Shown here: piece by piece, positions 9,371-20,589 of the stretch
Numbering within the stretch: position 1 is the stretch's first letter
Layout: each line of letters begins with the position of its first letter
Source of the DNA: Malaya genurostris
Taxonomy: Eukaryota > Arthropoda > Insecta > Diptera > Culicidae
Length of the DNA: 64,000 bases
Direction of reading: 5' to 3'
NCBI RefSeq assembly: GCF_030247185.1
Contig: NC_080571.1
Span: 6,321,001 to 6,385,000, forward strand
The notes under the pieces: generated by a model
The model's input: only the letters and a program-made list of their open reading frames with translations
What the model was told of the DNA's origin: nothing
Databases searched by the model: none
Made by a program: the position numbers and the translations under genes

Positions 9371-10905
9371 AAGCCACTCACAGTTCGTGCCCGAATGACA
9401 CCGATAGATTTTCGCCTGTTCGACCAGTCAGCCACAAATCACGAACTGTCGGTTATGCACTAAAAAAGCCAAGCCAGTTGGTGAGAATGGAAAGGCGTTC
9501 CATCTGCTGCGCTTCCCAATTACAGGATTTCAGTTTTTTTTTCGACTGCGAACTCCACGTCAACAAGGGTTGCCCGGTCAGCAGTTTTTCTTCATTTCAC
9601 TCGCAGCAATGAATTCACCAAGATCCATTGCCACCATGAAAACAGCAACAACGACACCAACGGACACACGGAAAAGCACGGTTTGGGATCGGAATGCTGG
9701 CCGAAAAATGTCACTGTAGAATGGTTTCCCACGTGTCAAAAATATCGTTTCCGATTTACGTTACCCTGCCGTTGCATGAGTTTAGGCGAAGGGCAGGAAG
9801 GTGTACCATGTGCTAGGTAGCAAAAAAAAAAAAAAGGAAAAAAAAAACTACCGCCATCATGCACTGGAAAATTTATCTCACGTCAATAAAAATGCCATTT
9901 ACTGATAAATTGATTTTAAAATTAATCTATCGCTCGCTTCAGCTGCCAAGTTAAGGCTCCTCGGACCGATGCTTTCGAAGCTTGACGGGATGTTGCGAGC
10001 GATTGGCGGTGGCGATGGCTGTGCTACTTTCTAGAATTGCTGGGCAAACGGATTCCAGGCTTCCCCCGTACCACCCTCTACCCCTGGCACTCTGACACTG
10101 GCACCGGAGGGTTCACAATAATTCCGATTTCAATTTAACGAGTTTTAAATTGAATCAAAGTGTTTCGATATCGCAGTGGGAATAGGTTTTCGAGACCGGC
10201 GAAGATGTGATCGACAGGTTCGAATTCTTTGACAATCAGATCAATCGATCATTGATAGTTTCGCTAGATGCTTTGTCTGATTGTGTTGTGGGTCATTTAT
10301 CATAATAGGTTTGTAATTTCAAGTTCACGTTCGGCAAGGATTGACTGTGTTATTCCAATGCTCCAAACATTGTACACACGCTTTTTTTGAATAAACAAAT
10401 AAGAATTGGTAATCTCTTTCTAGAGAACTGCATAACCAGGTTAACCTAGCTTAAGTTGCAACTACGTGCTTTCTCCAAATCTTTGTTGACCTCTTTCGGT
10501 ACCAGAGCTGAACAACTAGAAATGGAACGCGCTCGCTGTCTTAAGGGTTTACTTCCTTGCAATGTTTCAAACATAGTTTCTCTCTGACCATGGAAGCTGC
10601 TTGAGACGTAAAAAATTCTTTTAAGAGCCTTTGAGAATGTTTTCTAAGATCTGTTTTTTTTTTCAAACTTACCAAACCTTACACGATTACACAGAAATTA
10701 AGCAACGCACGTAGATTTTGGTTGTTCTACAGTTTAAATTCATGAAAAGGTTCAAATAGGATTTTTTCTGTGTCACAAGTTTAGATTTTTGGCTGTGCAT
10801 CTTTTCGAAAAAAATATATGAAGTTGTACATTTTGATAAAAAAAATGTAGACCATTGTATGTACGTTTCATAATGATTAATCGTGTGTTAGAGCTGTGTC
10901 TATCA
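9371..10905. other. Unique-looking sequence without gene calls
   Basis: GC is somewhat higher at about 9540-10100, with no long open frame and no transposon motif. An A-rich run sits near 9820-9850. It may be host intergenic or intronic DNA. No coding signal is supported. Confidence 0.4.
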
Positions 10906-10910
10906 CAATG

Positions 10911-10984
10911 CTTAGGGTGGCAAAATGGTAGCGCGTATGTATGGACTGCATAAACACGCAGGTTCGAGGCCTTTCGTATCTTTT
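10911..10984 (+). other. tRNA-like sequence (pseudogene or SINE head)
   Basis: TGGCAAAATGG (10918-10928) fits an RNA polymerase III A box, and GGTTCGAGGCC (10961-10971) fits a B box. Their 43-bp spacing is right for a tRNA. The putative acceptor arm CTTAGGG has no pairing partner downstream and the T-stem is poor, so this is not a functional tRNA. A T run follows at about 10981. Confidence 0.45.
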
Positions 10985-11143
10985 TCCAATACATCATTTT
11001 TTTCTGTAAGTTTTTCATTCATTTGGCTTCTCCAATATATGTTTCCACTCAGTCATTGCAAAAACTGATAAAAATTTGTTTTGGTTAAAGTTTTGGATGC
11101 AAAACTCTTTAACTGATGTAATCCCTAAAGCAGTCATGACGTA

Positions 11144-12378
11144 AGGAGTGTATCTAAAATAAGCTATCCACATACATCTGTGTTATACGCATGTATTTTT
11201 ATGCATGGTTTTTATGCTCAGATCACAGCATGCTGTGCGTTTGGCTGTCAGCTTTCGTTTGTTTACTTGTTTGTGCGGTTGAAATTCTGCGTTTTCAAAG
11301 TGTCGCGTATTGAAAAGGAAACGAAAATTAAGGTTCTGGACACATAGGTTAAGTGAGAAGGGGATTTCAATGCGAAAATTGGCGATGCGGTTTGGTATTC
11401 ATCATGTTTGGAGTAAGTTTGGAGAACACTATTGTTTGGATCAACTACTAGAAAGAGGCAGAAAACCTGGTTCTTCCAACCCGAAACTGGACAAGAAAGT
11501 GGTATCTCTAATCATGAAGAACAAATCAATGTCAATACGTGATTTAAAAAGAAATCACCTGAAGACCTACAAGAAGCAGAAAATCTCGAAACAAAGTGTA
11601 GAACAGAAGAAGCGAGCAGCAACAAGCACCCGGAAATTGTATTCGCGTCTTTTGCAGTGTCCGGATGCATGCCTTTTAATGGGCGATGAGACTTATGTAA
11701 AGGAGGACTCAAAAACCCTTCCAGGTCCACAATACTTTACTGTTGTCGTTAGGGAGGATGTGAACGATGCGGACAGGTCGATTAAAGTGGAGAAATTCGG
11801 TCGAAAGGTACTGGTATGGCAAGCAATGTGTTCCTGTGGTTTGAAGTCAACCATTTTTACACTACCGGTACTATACATACAGAAATCTATCGATCTGAGT
11901 GTCTCCAGAAGATATTGCTACCTTTATATAAGAAGCATAATACACCTCCAATGTTTGGCCGGATTTAGCATCGGCTCACTATGTCAAAACCACTCTCAAT
12001 TCCATTGCGGAAAAGGGTATAAATGTCGTTGAGAAAAATATCAATCCACCGAATTGCTCTCAGCTTCGACCCATCGCACGTTACTGGGCAATCGTGAAGA
12101 GGGTCTTCAAGAAGACTGGTGAGACAGCTAGGAACATGCTGTAATTTGGGCTCAAGCGTCCAAAAAATGCGATGCAACACTTGTTCGGAACTTGATGACG
12201 AGCACTCGATCAAAAATTCGAAAATTCGTGAAAGAATAACTTAAATTTCATCCGGTTTTCATTATGCTCAAGTTTAGCCTCGTACAAAAAAGGATCAATT
12301 TTTAGTTTGAATAGAATATCATTTTTGATCATAATTTGAAAGAAAAATTTGTGGATAGCTTATTTTCGATACACTCCT
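11144..12378 (+). mobile_element. DD37E mariner-like element, copy B1
   Basis: A full-length 1235-bp element with TA at 11142-11143 and 12379-12380. The ends start AGGAGTGTATC and form inverted repeats of about 30 bp (…AATAAGCTATCCACA at the left, mirrored at 12347-12378). It carries a broken transposase on the plus strand. It is a sibling of the copy at 30605-35769 and of the fragment at 2884-3172. Confidence 0.92.
11300..12239 (+). pseudogene. Broken DD37E transposase of copy B1
   Basis: Compared with the sibling at 30752, the start ATG is GTG (11300) and an extra base in ACACATAGGTTAAG shifts the frame. The main frame (from about 11349) carries the N-terminal helix-turn-helix part, the linker KTYKKQKISKQSVEQKKRAA, the first catalytic site as LLMGDETYVKED, and VLVWQAMCSCG. 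It shifts again after KSTIF. The second site region (GRI.HRLTM) is out of frame. At the third site RPIARYWAIVKR the catalytic Glu has become Ala. Several residues in the N-terminal domain are also missing relative to the sibling (IHHV joins SKFG). It is not functional. Confidence 0.88.
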
Positions 12379-12380
12379 TA

Positions 12381-12732
12381 AAACATAAATACAAGACCAA
12401 TAAACAGACACTTATACGAATAAAGAATCGTCATAATAATTCAACGTTTCCATAAATTTACTAGTGGGATAGTAAATTATATAACTTCGTTACGATTGAA
12501 GAATTTTGCGCTAAATTTCAGACCAAAAATAATACATGAATACGGAAGCAGTCACATTAGCAGTGATCCCAAATGTGGATTTTCAGTGAACCATTAAAAT
12601 GGCCACCACTTAAAGATATCGTCCTATAAGTTAGTAGCAAAACGAGAGGTTGTGATTTGGTTTACGTACTGTAGCCGCTTTTTAGTCTCGAAATCGATAG
12701 AAAGTTTTTTGAATTGATCAAGTAGCATGTTG
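12381..12732. other. No gene recognised
   Basis: AT-rich spacer between the DD37E element and repeat S. No motif is recognised. Confidence 0.4.
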
Positions 12733-13510
12733 TGACGAGGGTTCGTAAATCGAGGTAATTCGTAAAAAAAGTTTACGTAATTTGAGATTTGGTTCGTAAA
12801 ACAAGTTTGCGTTATTTTGAATTTACTTCGTAAATAAAGTTTTGTGTATTGAATGTGGAAACCCACAATCATATGGATATTTTCGGAACGGATGTGAACA
12901 GTAGGTGCGAAAAAAAAAGAAGTTTGGGATCGTTTCAAAATCCAAGATGGCGACTTTCCGCTTATTGATATTCCTTGGAAACACAATAAGGGCAATTTCG
13001 GTACTTTTTCGATGAGTAGATGTTTGAAAACGTTGTTTGAGGTGGTTCTGAGATTCAAGATTGCGACGTTCAATTTCTTTATAATTCTTGAAAACTCTTA
13101 CAATATGAGTAAGGATTTTCAAGAAATGTCGATGTACCGGAAGGCACCGTATTTAATTTCTAAACGAGCTTAAGCATCATTTTCTGATATTCAATCTGTT
13201 CCGAATATACTCATATTGTAAGAGTTTTCAAGGAACATGAATAAACAGGAAATTGGATTTTCAAAACACTAGTTTTCCGAAATGTACTCTTTAAACCCGT
13301 TCCAATATTGACCATATCCAATAACCATATTGAAGCAGTTTCCATGGAATATGAATGAGCCGGAAATCATGGTATGCAAAAATAAAAACTCTTTTCACGA
13401 AGTGGGCTCGTAAAAAATAGTTTACATCATTTGGGATTTGGTTTGTAAAAATATATACGTAAAAAGAGGTAACGTAAAAAAAGTGTTCGCAAACGGAGGC
13501 TTGGTTGTAG
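12733..13510 (-). repeat. Repeat S, copy 1 (tandem ~117-bp units)
   Basis: The core consists of diverged units that read on the minus strand as TCCGTTCCGAAAATA...GTAAG...CCGGAAGTCGCCATCTTGG. Both edges carry TTTACG-rich blocks in the same orientation (about 12745-12840 and 13405-13505), including GATTTGGTTCGTAAA and GATTTGGTTTGTAAA. The right edge reads GTTCGCAAACGGAGG. The same core and edges recur at 20590-21965. No coding capacity; unnamed family. Confidence 0.65.
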
Positions 13511-13689
13511 AGATTTCCTTTTCAACGAGTCTTCGAAGATTAATACAAGTGACTGTTATGAGCAAAGTTATTCATCGCATTAATTAAATGTTTGATTGAA
13601 TCGGGGCTTGATTTGCAAAAATATTTATTTTCTCCTCCTTTTCTGAGCTCTGTTTAAAGAACAAATTATTAATTTATAAAAAAATTTTC

Positions 13690-14140
13690 AGACCAGCCAT
13701 GCTTTACACAGTACCAATCTGGTCAAGTTGTTGTTCTACCAGGAAGAAAACGCTTCAAAGGATTCAAAATAAAATTCTGAAAATGATTTTGAAGCGTTCC
13801 CCCTGGTTTAGTACAAATGAGTTACACAGACTCACAAATATAGAACCTTTAGATGTAATGTCACATAATATTATGAGCAAATTCCGACAAAAATCGATGC
13901 AATCTTCAATTGAATCGATTCGCTCTCTGTATTAGTTAGTAAGTTAGTATATAAGTTCCTTTTCCCTATTACACAATACAAGTAGGTTTACAAATTTTCC
14001 CTACACCAAAATCACAGAATTGCGGAAGCAAAGGATATCTTCATGGTAATAACCAAATCATGTATATAATAGGGCTGAAAAGTCACCACTTGTGGCTGAA
14101 CACCCAAGTTAAATCTCGAAAATTAAATTTTAACTTATAG
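13690..14140 (+). mobile_element. 5'-truncated Jockey-like LINE (ORF2 C-terminus and 3' UTR)
   Basis: Codons 13690-13935 encode the last 80 or so residues of a Jockey-like ORF2: AMLYTVPIWSSCCSTRKKTL, QNKILKMILKR.PWFSTNELH, and the C-terminal FRQKS.QSSIESIRSLY followed by a stop at 13935. The 3' UTR continues to about 14120 and matches the tail at 42900-43010. Everything upstream (endonuclease and reverse transcriptase) is missing, the usual 5' truncation of LINE insertion. Confidence 0.85.
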
Positions 14141-15985
14141 TTCAATAAATATATAATTGAAAATAAATTATTTTCTCCACAAGATCCTTCGCAATAGAAG
14201 GTGAACTACTGATGGACGATTCTCAACTCTCAACAGGTAAACAGATGACTGAGAATGTGACAGAGTAATGTTTATTATTTAAAACAGTACTTCATTGAAA
14301 ATATGCTGCGCCGTGAAATAATGCAACTAGTACTCGCAATTGACACATTCTGTCGGGATTCGGATAATGGCTCTAATTAAGAAGTCTTTCCCTGTTAGAG
14401 ACAACCGTAGGGAAAGTCTTCCGACGGAAGTTCGGCTGCTTAAAATTTTGCAGTTCGCTGTTTTTATTTTGAAATTTTTGTTTCTTCCACTCCGGAAGGC
14501 AGAAAGACTTTTGCTCAATAGGCTGCAAACAAGGCAGTGGCAAAAGTTTGTTTGCTAAAACTATGTACCGGTTGTTCCGATGTGGCATGCCAGTGCTCTG
14601 ACATCGGCTTCGGTTAGGGCGTGAAACGGGATGGGGTAGTTATTAAAGGGTAACTTTTTAATTCGGCTCACGCTTTGCATGTATTTGTTTGGCTAACATT
14701 CTGGAATAACTTGTTTGGTGGGGTAAAATTTAAACTTATATTTGAAATTAAAGAAGATGGGTAAAGAAAGCTGGAAGCGAAAATGGAGAAGCGAAACTCG
14801 ATTTGTTTCCTCTTGACCGGATGATGCTTATTCAGTAGCTTAAAATTCGTCAAAATAGGTAGCAGAACTCTTGTCATCCATTGTGTTGGGAGATTTGTGA
14901 TAGAACCCTGAGCATTTGGATAGGCAACCCGATGAGATATCGCCCAGTAATTGTACACAGTTTAACGAAGATGGCTAATGGGGTTTTATAACGTACTATC
15001 GTATCTATTTTATGGCTTCTTATCGCAACTAACATTCTCAACTATATATTCTCTATGTTCAAGATTTGCTTCGTTCCATCATTGTTTGAGTGTTATCATT
15101 TATCTATCACCTTAATGAACTCAGTGTTCATTCAAATTGGCTGTGGCTATAATGGTTACGGCTTATTTATATTGTTTGTTAACAAGATAACAGAACTTTT
15201 TCTGTAAAATAACCAACCACCGCTCTTGCCGATGATCAGTATGTGGGCCACCAGCTGGGTTTTCGTGACCCGAGGGTGTTCCAGCGGACCCGTACGGGGT
15301 TTTCGGCTGTGTCGTTCAATGTTTCTCAAATATTTTCAATCCAATTAAACTTGTGTTAAATAAATTTATTTGAAACAACACAAACTGTCCTGTTAGGTTT
15401 CATTTTCGGAAAAGTTTCAATCTTTTACCATTTCATGTTCAGTCATTTGAGATCTGATTCACTAGCAAAGAAACAGTTATTTTAATAGACTTCTAACCAG
15501 TTCACAGAAGGAATCACGGAACGCAAAAACAATATGAACGCGAGATCTACCTTCAAATTCCAGCAGATCTATCCTTCAATGATTTTTTACGCTTTCTCGC
15601 GAGAAAACACTTTTTCCTCATACTTATTTCGAATTTGTTTTCGTCAAGCAAGCAGTATCAAACCTTTTTTCTCTCTCTTTGTTCTTTTTTCTCGATATCA
15701 CACGGACACGGAGTACATCGAACGGCGCACCTATCCGTTGTGAACATGGCGGTATGCATCGTGCATATATAATAACTTTTCTCATTTGGAATGCAAACAA
15801 TAAATATTTCTACAGGGATGTTATGATGCGCCACGCTTCCAGCCAAGAGTGGTAGATTGCTTTTCCAGTGCTGGTGGCACGAAAAATGAAACTTTTCTTG
15901 TTTCCATGTAAGCATGTAGTGAAAGAATGACGGATCGGCATGATTTAGTGAATTTTAAAGAATCCGCTATAGTTTGGTGACGGAG
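14141..15985. other. No gene recognised
   Basis: No transposon, tRNA or conserved coding motif is seen. Short open frames near 14340-14558 and 15534-15743 lack recognisable domains. A block at 15290-15298 (TTCCAGCGGACCC) recurs at 53423-53436, too short to call a repeat. Confidence 0.4.
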
Positions 15986-15989
15986 ATAG

Positions 15990-16200
15990 TTTAGGGTCAA
16001 TAGACAGGGGCACTGAGGGGGCAGTTAGTCTCTCGAACCAGTTGTCGTGTGTTCGAGTCGCGACGAGAAAGGATTCTGAATGTAGAATCGTAGCACTAGT
16101 CAAGTAATTAGTTTTGTATACTAAGAATCCACACCTTCATTCTAGGGGCTGGGGTCCACTAGGAGATTGACAATTGCAGGAGTTTCTTTTTCCTTTTCAA
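15990..16200 (+). repeat. Possible tRNA-related SINE relic
   Basis: GTGTTCGAGTCGCGA (about 16049-16063) resembles an RNA polymerase III B box, preceded by an A-box-like GGCAGTTAGTC. The spacing is shorter than in a tRNA. The downstream CTAGTCAAGTAATTAG...GAATC region has the look of a SINE body. No tail or target duplication could be fixed. Confidence 0.3.
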
Positions 16201-16359
16201 CGTTTCACTTCTGATTACTCTATTTTACTAAATTGTCTCTTCATTCAACCTATTAATTTCCGTCTAGCCTCGGAGAAAAGTTTTATTTAAAATGTTTTCT
16301 TTTTCCATGTTATTGATGGTCTTTCAGGATTATAAATTGAATGATAAAAAACACCTATT

Positions 16360-17193
16360 GCGCAAATCCGTTGATATTACATAGTTAATAACAGAGATAA
16401 CATATATCGGTATATTGAGTACATAGTAAAAAAACTTGATATTGATATTTCAAACAATAAATTAATATTTTTCTCGATAGCCGGCTGCCCAGATCAACCA
16501 ATATAACCAATTAATAATTTTAATAAATAATTAAAATAATAAAGCGGTAATAATAAAGAAACAAGACGCGTGTGAAATCTGTTGACCTTTGTTTGGTGAT
16601 TTAAAATGATTTAGAATATTTCAATAACTGTTTAGAATATTTCAATGCAATGAATCAACTTTTTTGTCTAAATCCTATTCACTCGTTTATTTTGTATCAC
16701 GTAATTTCATTTATAAAAAATAGGATAGTATAGTATTGCAAATTTATCTTCAGTTTCCACGAATAAGATCTGTGAATCAAGACTTCCCGGGACTTCAGTA
16801 TAGGATATTGTTGAAACGTTCACTCGGGAAGTCAGTGAGTTTAGTAGTGCATCCGAGCATCTTGAAACCGGAGCATACCGAGTCGCGCGCGAATAATACC
16901 AATTCTGAAATGTTTACTAACAAATATCCTTCTCCCGTGACACTTGTGGAGTGCGCAGTAGTATATACGGCCTCTGGTAACAACAAGTGTTGGACTAACA
17001 TCCCCTCCCATTCCTTAGACGATCTACGTTCGGGCCTGGCCGGCGCCGGTACCGATCAATGAATTCTGGGATTACCAGAAGATGTACATTGAAGGATGAT
17101 TTACCAGTCCCAGGTTGAATCATATAGAAATTCCCTATACAATTTCAGCTAATCCCGATCAGTAACGGAGTAGCAACCAGGGGTGGTTGCTCA
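16360..17193 (-). repeat. Dispersed repeat X, copy 2 (compact, inverted)
   Basis: The reverse complement of this 0.8-kb segment matches 1190-1545 and then 5245-5557, in that order, with only about 60 bp between the two blocks. The left X end has the palindromic word AGCAACCAGGGGTGGTTGCT. The copies share words such as GGCCGTATATACTACTGCGC and AGCCGGCTGCCCAGATCA (the latter inverted relative to copy 1). This copy defines the uninterrupted structure of X. Each copy has a short open frame over the same block (1308-1493 and 16795-17001), but changes between them are not biased to silent sites. Confidence 0.75.
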
Positions 17194-17346
17194 AGCTCAA
17201 GAATCGTCACCTTCATTCTGTATAAGGGTGTATTTGATAAAAATGGCACACACAGATTTACCCACCAAAACTCAACCGATTATCGGATTTTGTGAAATTG
17301 TTATGGAAGGAAGACTACTAATGAGTTATGATTTACTCACTTTGTT

Positions 17347-17800
17347 TTATTCGAATTCATCTCCCATCCCAAACGCCCATACCTTTCTTTTCATTTCACT
17401 CATCAAATTTTGTGCAACCGATTTCCCCCCCGACTTCGTTGGCTCGGTAGCAATCGAACATGTTTTGAACATAGTGGCATGATGCAAGACCAGACCAAAA
17501 CAGATTGATCTCTTGTGCTTCCTCATGAATGACAAGAAACGCATCTGAAGACACTCTTCCTTGTAAGTCGAACCGTTGATTATTTCGGAAGTGATGAAGA
17601 GAGTACTCACCTTATTACAGTATCCTCAAATCGCCCGCCAGAAAAGGAGCTTCATTTCTAATTTTGATAGTTCTCCGGAAAATTCTCCTGAAAATCCTCC
17701 AGAACATCTAATTTAGACTTGACAAAGAAGTCGAAGGTTTTGTCATCCATCACGATGCAACACAATTTGGTGAGCAGCTTCGGGTACAGTTTCCGGGCGC
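17347..17800 (-). pseudogene. Tc1/mariner (DD37E-like) transposase fragment
   Basis: Read on the minus strand, about 17790-17700 gives LLTKLCCIVMDDKTFDFF, the first catalytic site of this family (MDDETY). About 17600-17450 gives ITSEIINGSTYKEECLQMR and RKHKRSICF, the blocks just before the second catalytic site. The following part is frame-broken, and the segment that should contain the catalytic DLAS appears as GLVLHHA in one frame. No termini are found. It is a decayed fragment of the same superfamily as the copy at 48864-50158. Confidence 0.7.
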
Positions 17801-17874
17801 GGGTTTCTGTAGTGATGTTTTGCTTTTATTCCGATTTAGGGTTTCCTACACCTTGTAAACATGTAACCCAGTAC

Positions 17875-17914
17875 GATTTAACTGTCAATTGGACAATTTA
17901 ACTGTCAATTGGAC
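17875..17914 (+). repeat. Two tandem 20-bp units
   Basis: The unit ATTTAACTGTCAATTGGAC (with G or A before it) occurs twice head to tail. No further copies. Confidence 0.8.
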
Positions 17915-18100
17915 CACTATTACAATTACTTAGGTTCTTATCACACGAAATAGATATTTGAGATTTCAAGATTTTTAGCGGTTCATATAAGGATTCCTCT
18001 GGGTTTTTCCACGGACATTTTTGGCATTACAAATTCCTTACTCTTCGCTATACGGGGCCGGGTGTCAGTAAAAAGTTTCAAAAATAGCCGCGTAACCTTT

Positions 18101-19062
18101 TTGCCTTTCTCTACAGAAAGGTATTAGAATTGCTGAAAAAACCGACTTTCGTACGGAGCATCGGAGAGCCATAGTGTTATATACCATTCGACGAGATCGG
18201 AAAATGTTTGTATGTGTGTGTATGTGTGTATGTGTGTGTGTGCACTTTTAGAAGATATTTATACGCGCTCAATTTTCTCAGAGATGGCTGAACCGATTTT
18301 AACAAACTTGGGCTCGTTTGAAAGCTACTGTCGGGTCATTGATCAAGTTCAAAGATCAAATGGCTGTGACTTTTGGTTCCAGAGATACCGACAAAACACG
18401 TTGATTTTTACGCTTATCACCTGGGATCACCTCTAATTTCGTAAAGCGCTAGTGCTCAAAAGTTTAAGCACCTCAAAAAATGTTCTCATCAAAATTTGAG
18501 CTGAATCGGACATGCGTAAGGGGTGCTGCCCGGCGATTAAGGTTTGAAAATTTTCGATCTTGAAAAAGCACCATGGGGGGGAGTAGGGGAGTACATGAAA
18601 TTTCTGAAATCGAAATTTTTTTTTGATGCCAAAAATCTTAAAATTGCATGAAACGTCGAGATTTAGTGTTATCTAAAAAAAAAATTCGAGATGACACTAA
18701 ATCTCGACGTTTCATGCAATTCTAAGACTTTTGGCATCAACAAATTTTTTCGATTTCGAAAATTTCATGGTGATTTTTCAAGATATATGAAAATTCCACT
18801 GAGTGAACTAAGAAGGGTTTTTTTCAAATTAGCATCACTCTTCTCATACAAATAGGCAAGGCAAATGTCAAACACTAGTTTGGAAAAATGGTGCTGACTG
18901 TGTGACATAAACACTGCAGCATGCTTTTGTGAACTACTTGAATCAATCTGAATTGGTGTAAAAATTAGTATCCGAAATTATTTAATAAAAGTATGAAATA
19001 TATTTCATGAGACTGTTACGAAAGAAGAGAAAGGCATTATCACACCACTAGGTGGATTAGGA
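18101..19062 (+). repeat. Repeat W, reference copy
   Basis: The element begins TTTTTGCCTTTCTCTACAG and ends in GAGAAAGGCATTATCACACC followed by ACTAGGTGGATTAGGAAGGG and a T run. TGCCTTTCTCT and AGAGAAAGGCA form inverted words near the ends. The interior has a (TG)n stretch (18207-18243), blocks such as GAGATGGCTGAACCGATTTT and TGGCTGTGACTTTTGGTTCC, and a long hairpin (separate entry). Relatives occur at 30235-30545, 31769-35712, 43060-43490 and 57645-58130. No coding frame. Confidence 0.75.
18594..18769. repeat. Long inverted repeat (hairpin) inside W
   Basis: Arms of about 75-80 bp (18594-18674 and 18687-18769) are near-complementary, with words such as GAAACGTCGAGATTTAGTGT paired to ACACTAAATCTCGACGTTTC across a short A-rich loop. 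The copy at 32470-32700 retains a degenerate form of the same hairpin. Confidence 0.85.
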
Positions 19063-20589
19063 AGGGTTTTTTTGTCATAATTTTGAACGTTAATAACTCA
19101 GTCATTTGTTGATGGATTTATATAATTTAACAACCAATCGATTCGGAAACATTTAACTTAAACTTATGAGGTAACATCATTTAAAAATTCCATGGCATAC
19201 AATAGAAAAAATAGTTTTAATTGACCTATGTTTTCACGAGCCAATAACAGTAGCAACATGTGAATGATGTCATCCTCTCGTCCGATTTGCGAAGCATGAA
19301 CTATAGCACAAAAGAGAATCTATAAATTTTTGCCCGAATACATTTCTGCTTTAGTTAACCCCATGCTGTGAGCAAGCATGCCTCGTAGGCCGGTGAAGGT
19401 GTTTGAAAAGTGAGTGGATAAAAGACACATCCATTCGCTCGCTGAATAGTAGCTTTTGTATGTGTGCGATGTGTTCAGTATAGTATAGTAGTATTTTATT
19501 TTGGTTCTCTGGTAACTATCAGGCCAATTTAGAATTATCGGCGATAGATTTTTCGGATCTAATTTGCAGCGCTTGTTCCTCGATGATTTGTTGATGGATT
19601 TTCCTCATTTAAATGATTCGAAAGCTTCAATATTGTACGCTAAAAAATGTTTTAATTTGTCAACGGATCGGTTGTATACTTAAATCTCCATTCCCATACG
19701 AACAAAACCGGTGGCGCAAATGGATTCAGTATAAAGAGTTGTTATGATGATAATCATAGATACTTCTTTTTCATAGAATGTGACTGAACAAGTTGTTGTC
19801 CCACCTGGAATTAAACGCTTCAAAAAAAATCAAAATTAAATTCTTGTCTTGTTGAAACTTGTCTAAAAGCGGCCTCCTCGGTTTAGTAGTATAAATGAGT
19901 TCCACTGGCTCACATATACAGAACAATTAGATGCAATATCATATAGTATCAAAGATAAGCTCAAGGTACACAGAAAGAAAAGATGAAACTTACACGACAC
20001 GTAAACCGATAGTACTATGAAATAGACATCAGTTGAAACGAAAATCTGATTCAAAACCATGATTGATGTAAAATTACATAAAGATTCTTTTGGTTTTTCA
20101 TTGAACAAGACTGTATATTTACGAACCGCTTAGTTTTGTAATGTAACTTTCCATTCAATTGCCTACTCCGAATATGTGCATGAAAATAATTGTAAATTCA
20201 CAAAATATTTTTATCTGTGTAAGCTTATCTGCGATTTTACATGTATCGTTTGAATAGGAACCCTCGTAGAATTTGGTTAACCGCCAGTTTCAGTTCAATT
20301 ATTATTTGCTTCAAAACAATAAGCGTCTGATGGCTACACGCGTTGTAACTATGACAATGTTCATTCATGTGTTAATAATATCAAGTTACAATATGAACAA
20401 AATTTCGGAATTTTGTTGGATATCCATTCCGTATATTCATAATATGCCAAAGCGATAATCAATGGAAGTAACTAAATATTTTATGCGGACTGTTTCACAT
20501 GTTTACAAAATTTTTCGTTAAAATATATAAAATCTTAAATAAAATGCCAAATATTTTCGGTGCGCCAGCTATATCAAATGCAATCTTTA
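19063..20589. other. Mostly unrecognised; LINE relic at 19786-19975
   Basis: From 19786 to about 19975 the sequence is a decayed version of the Jockey-like ORF2 C-terminus at 13690: blocks matching the CCSTRKKTLQRI, PWFSTNELH and NIEPLDVMSH regions are visible but full of indels. The remaining sequence is AT-rich and shows no gene. Confidence 0.5.

Noticed and set aside
10911..10984. Functional tRNA gene
   Set aside because: A and B boxes are well spaced, but the acceptor stem does not pair and the T-stem is defective.
16795..17001. Open frame conserved in both X copies (also 1308-1493)
   Set aside because: Over the shared block about half the base changes alter the amino acid, so conservation of the peptide reflects DNA identity and not selection on a protein.
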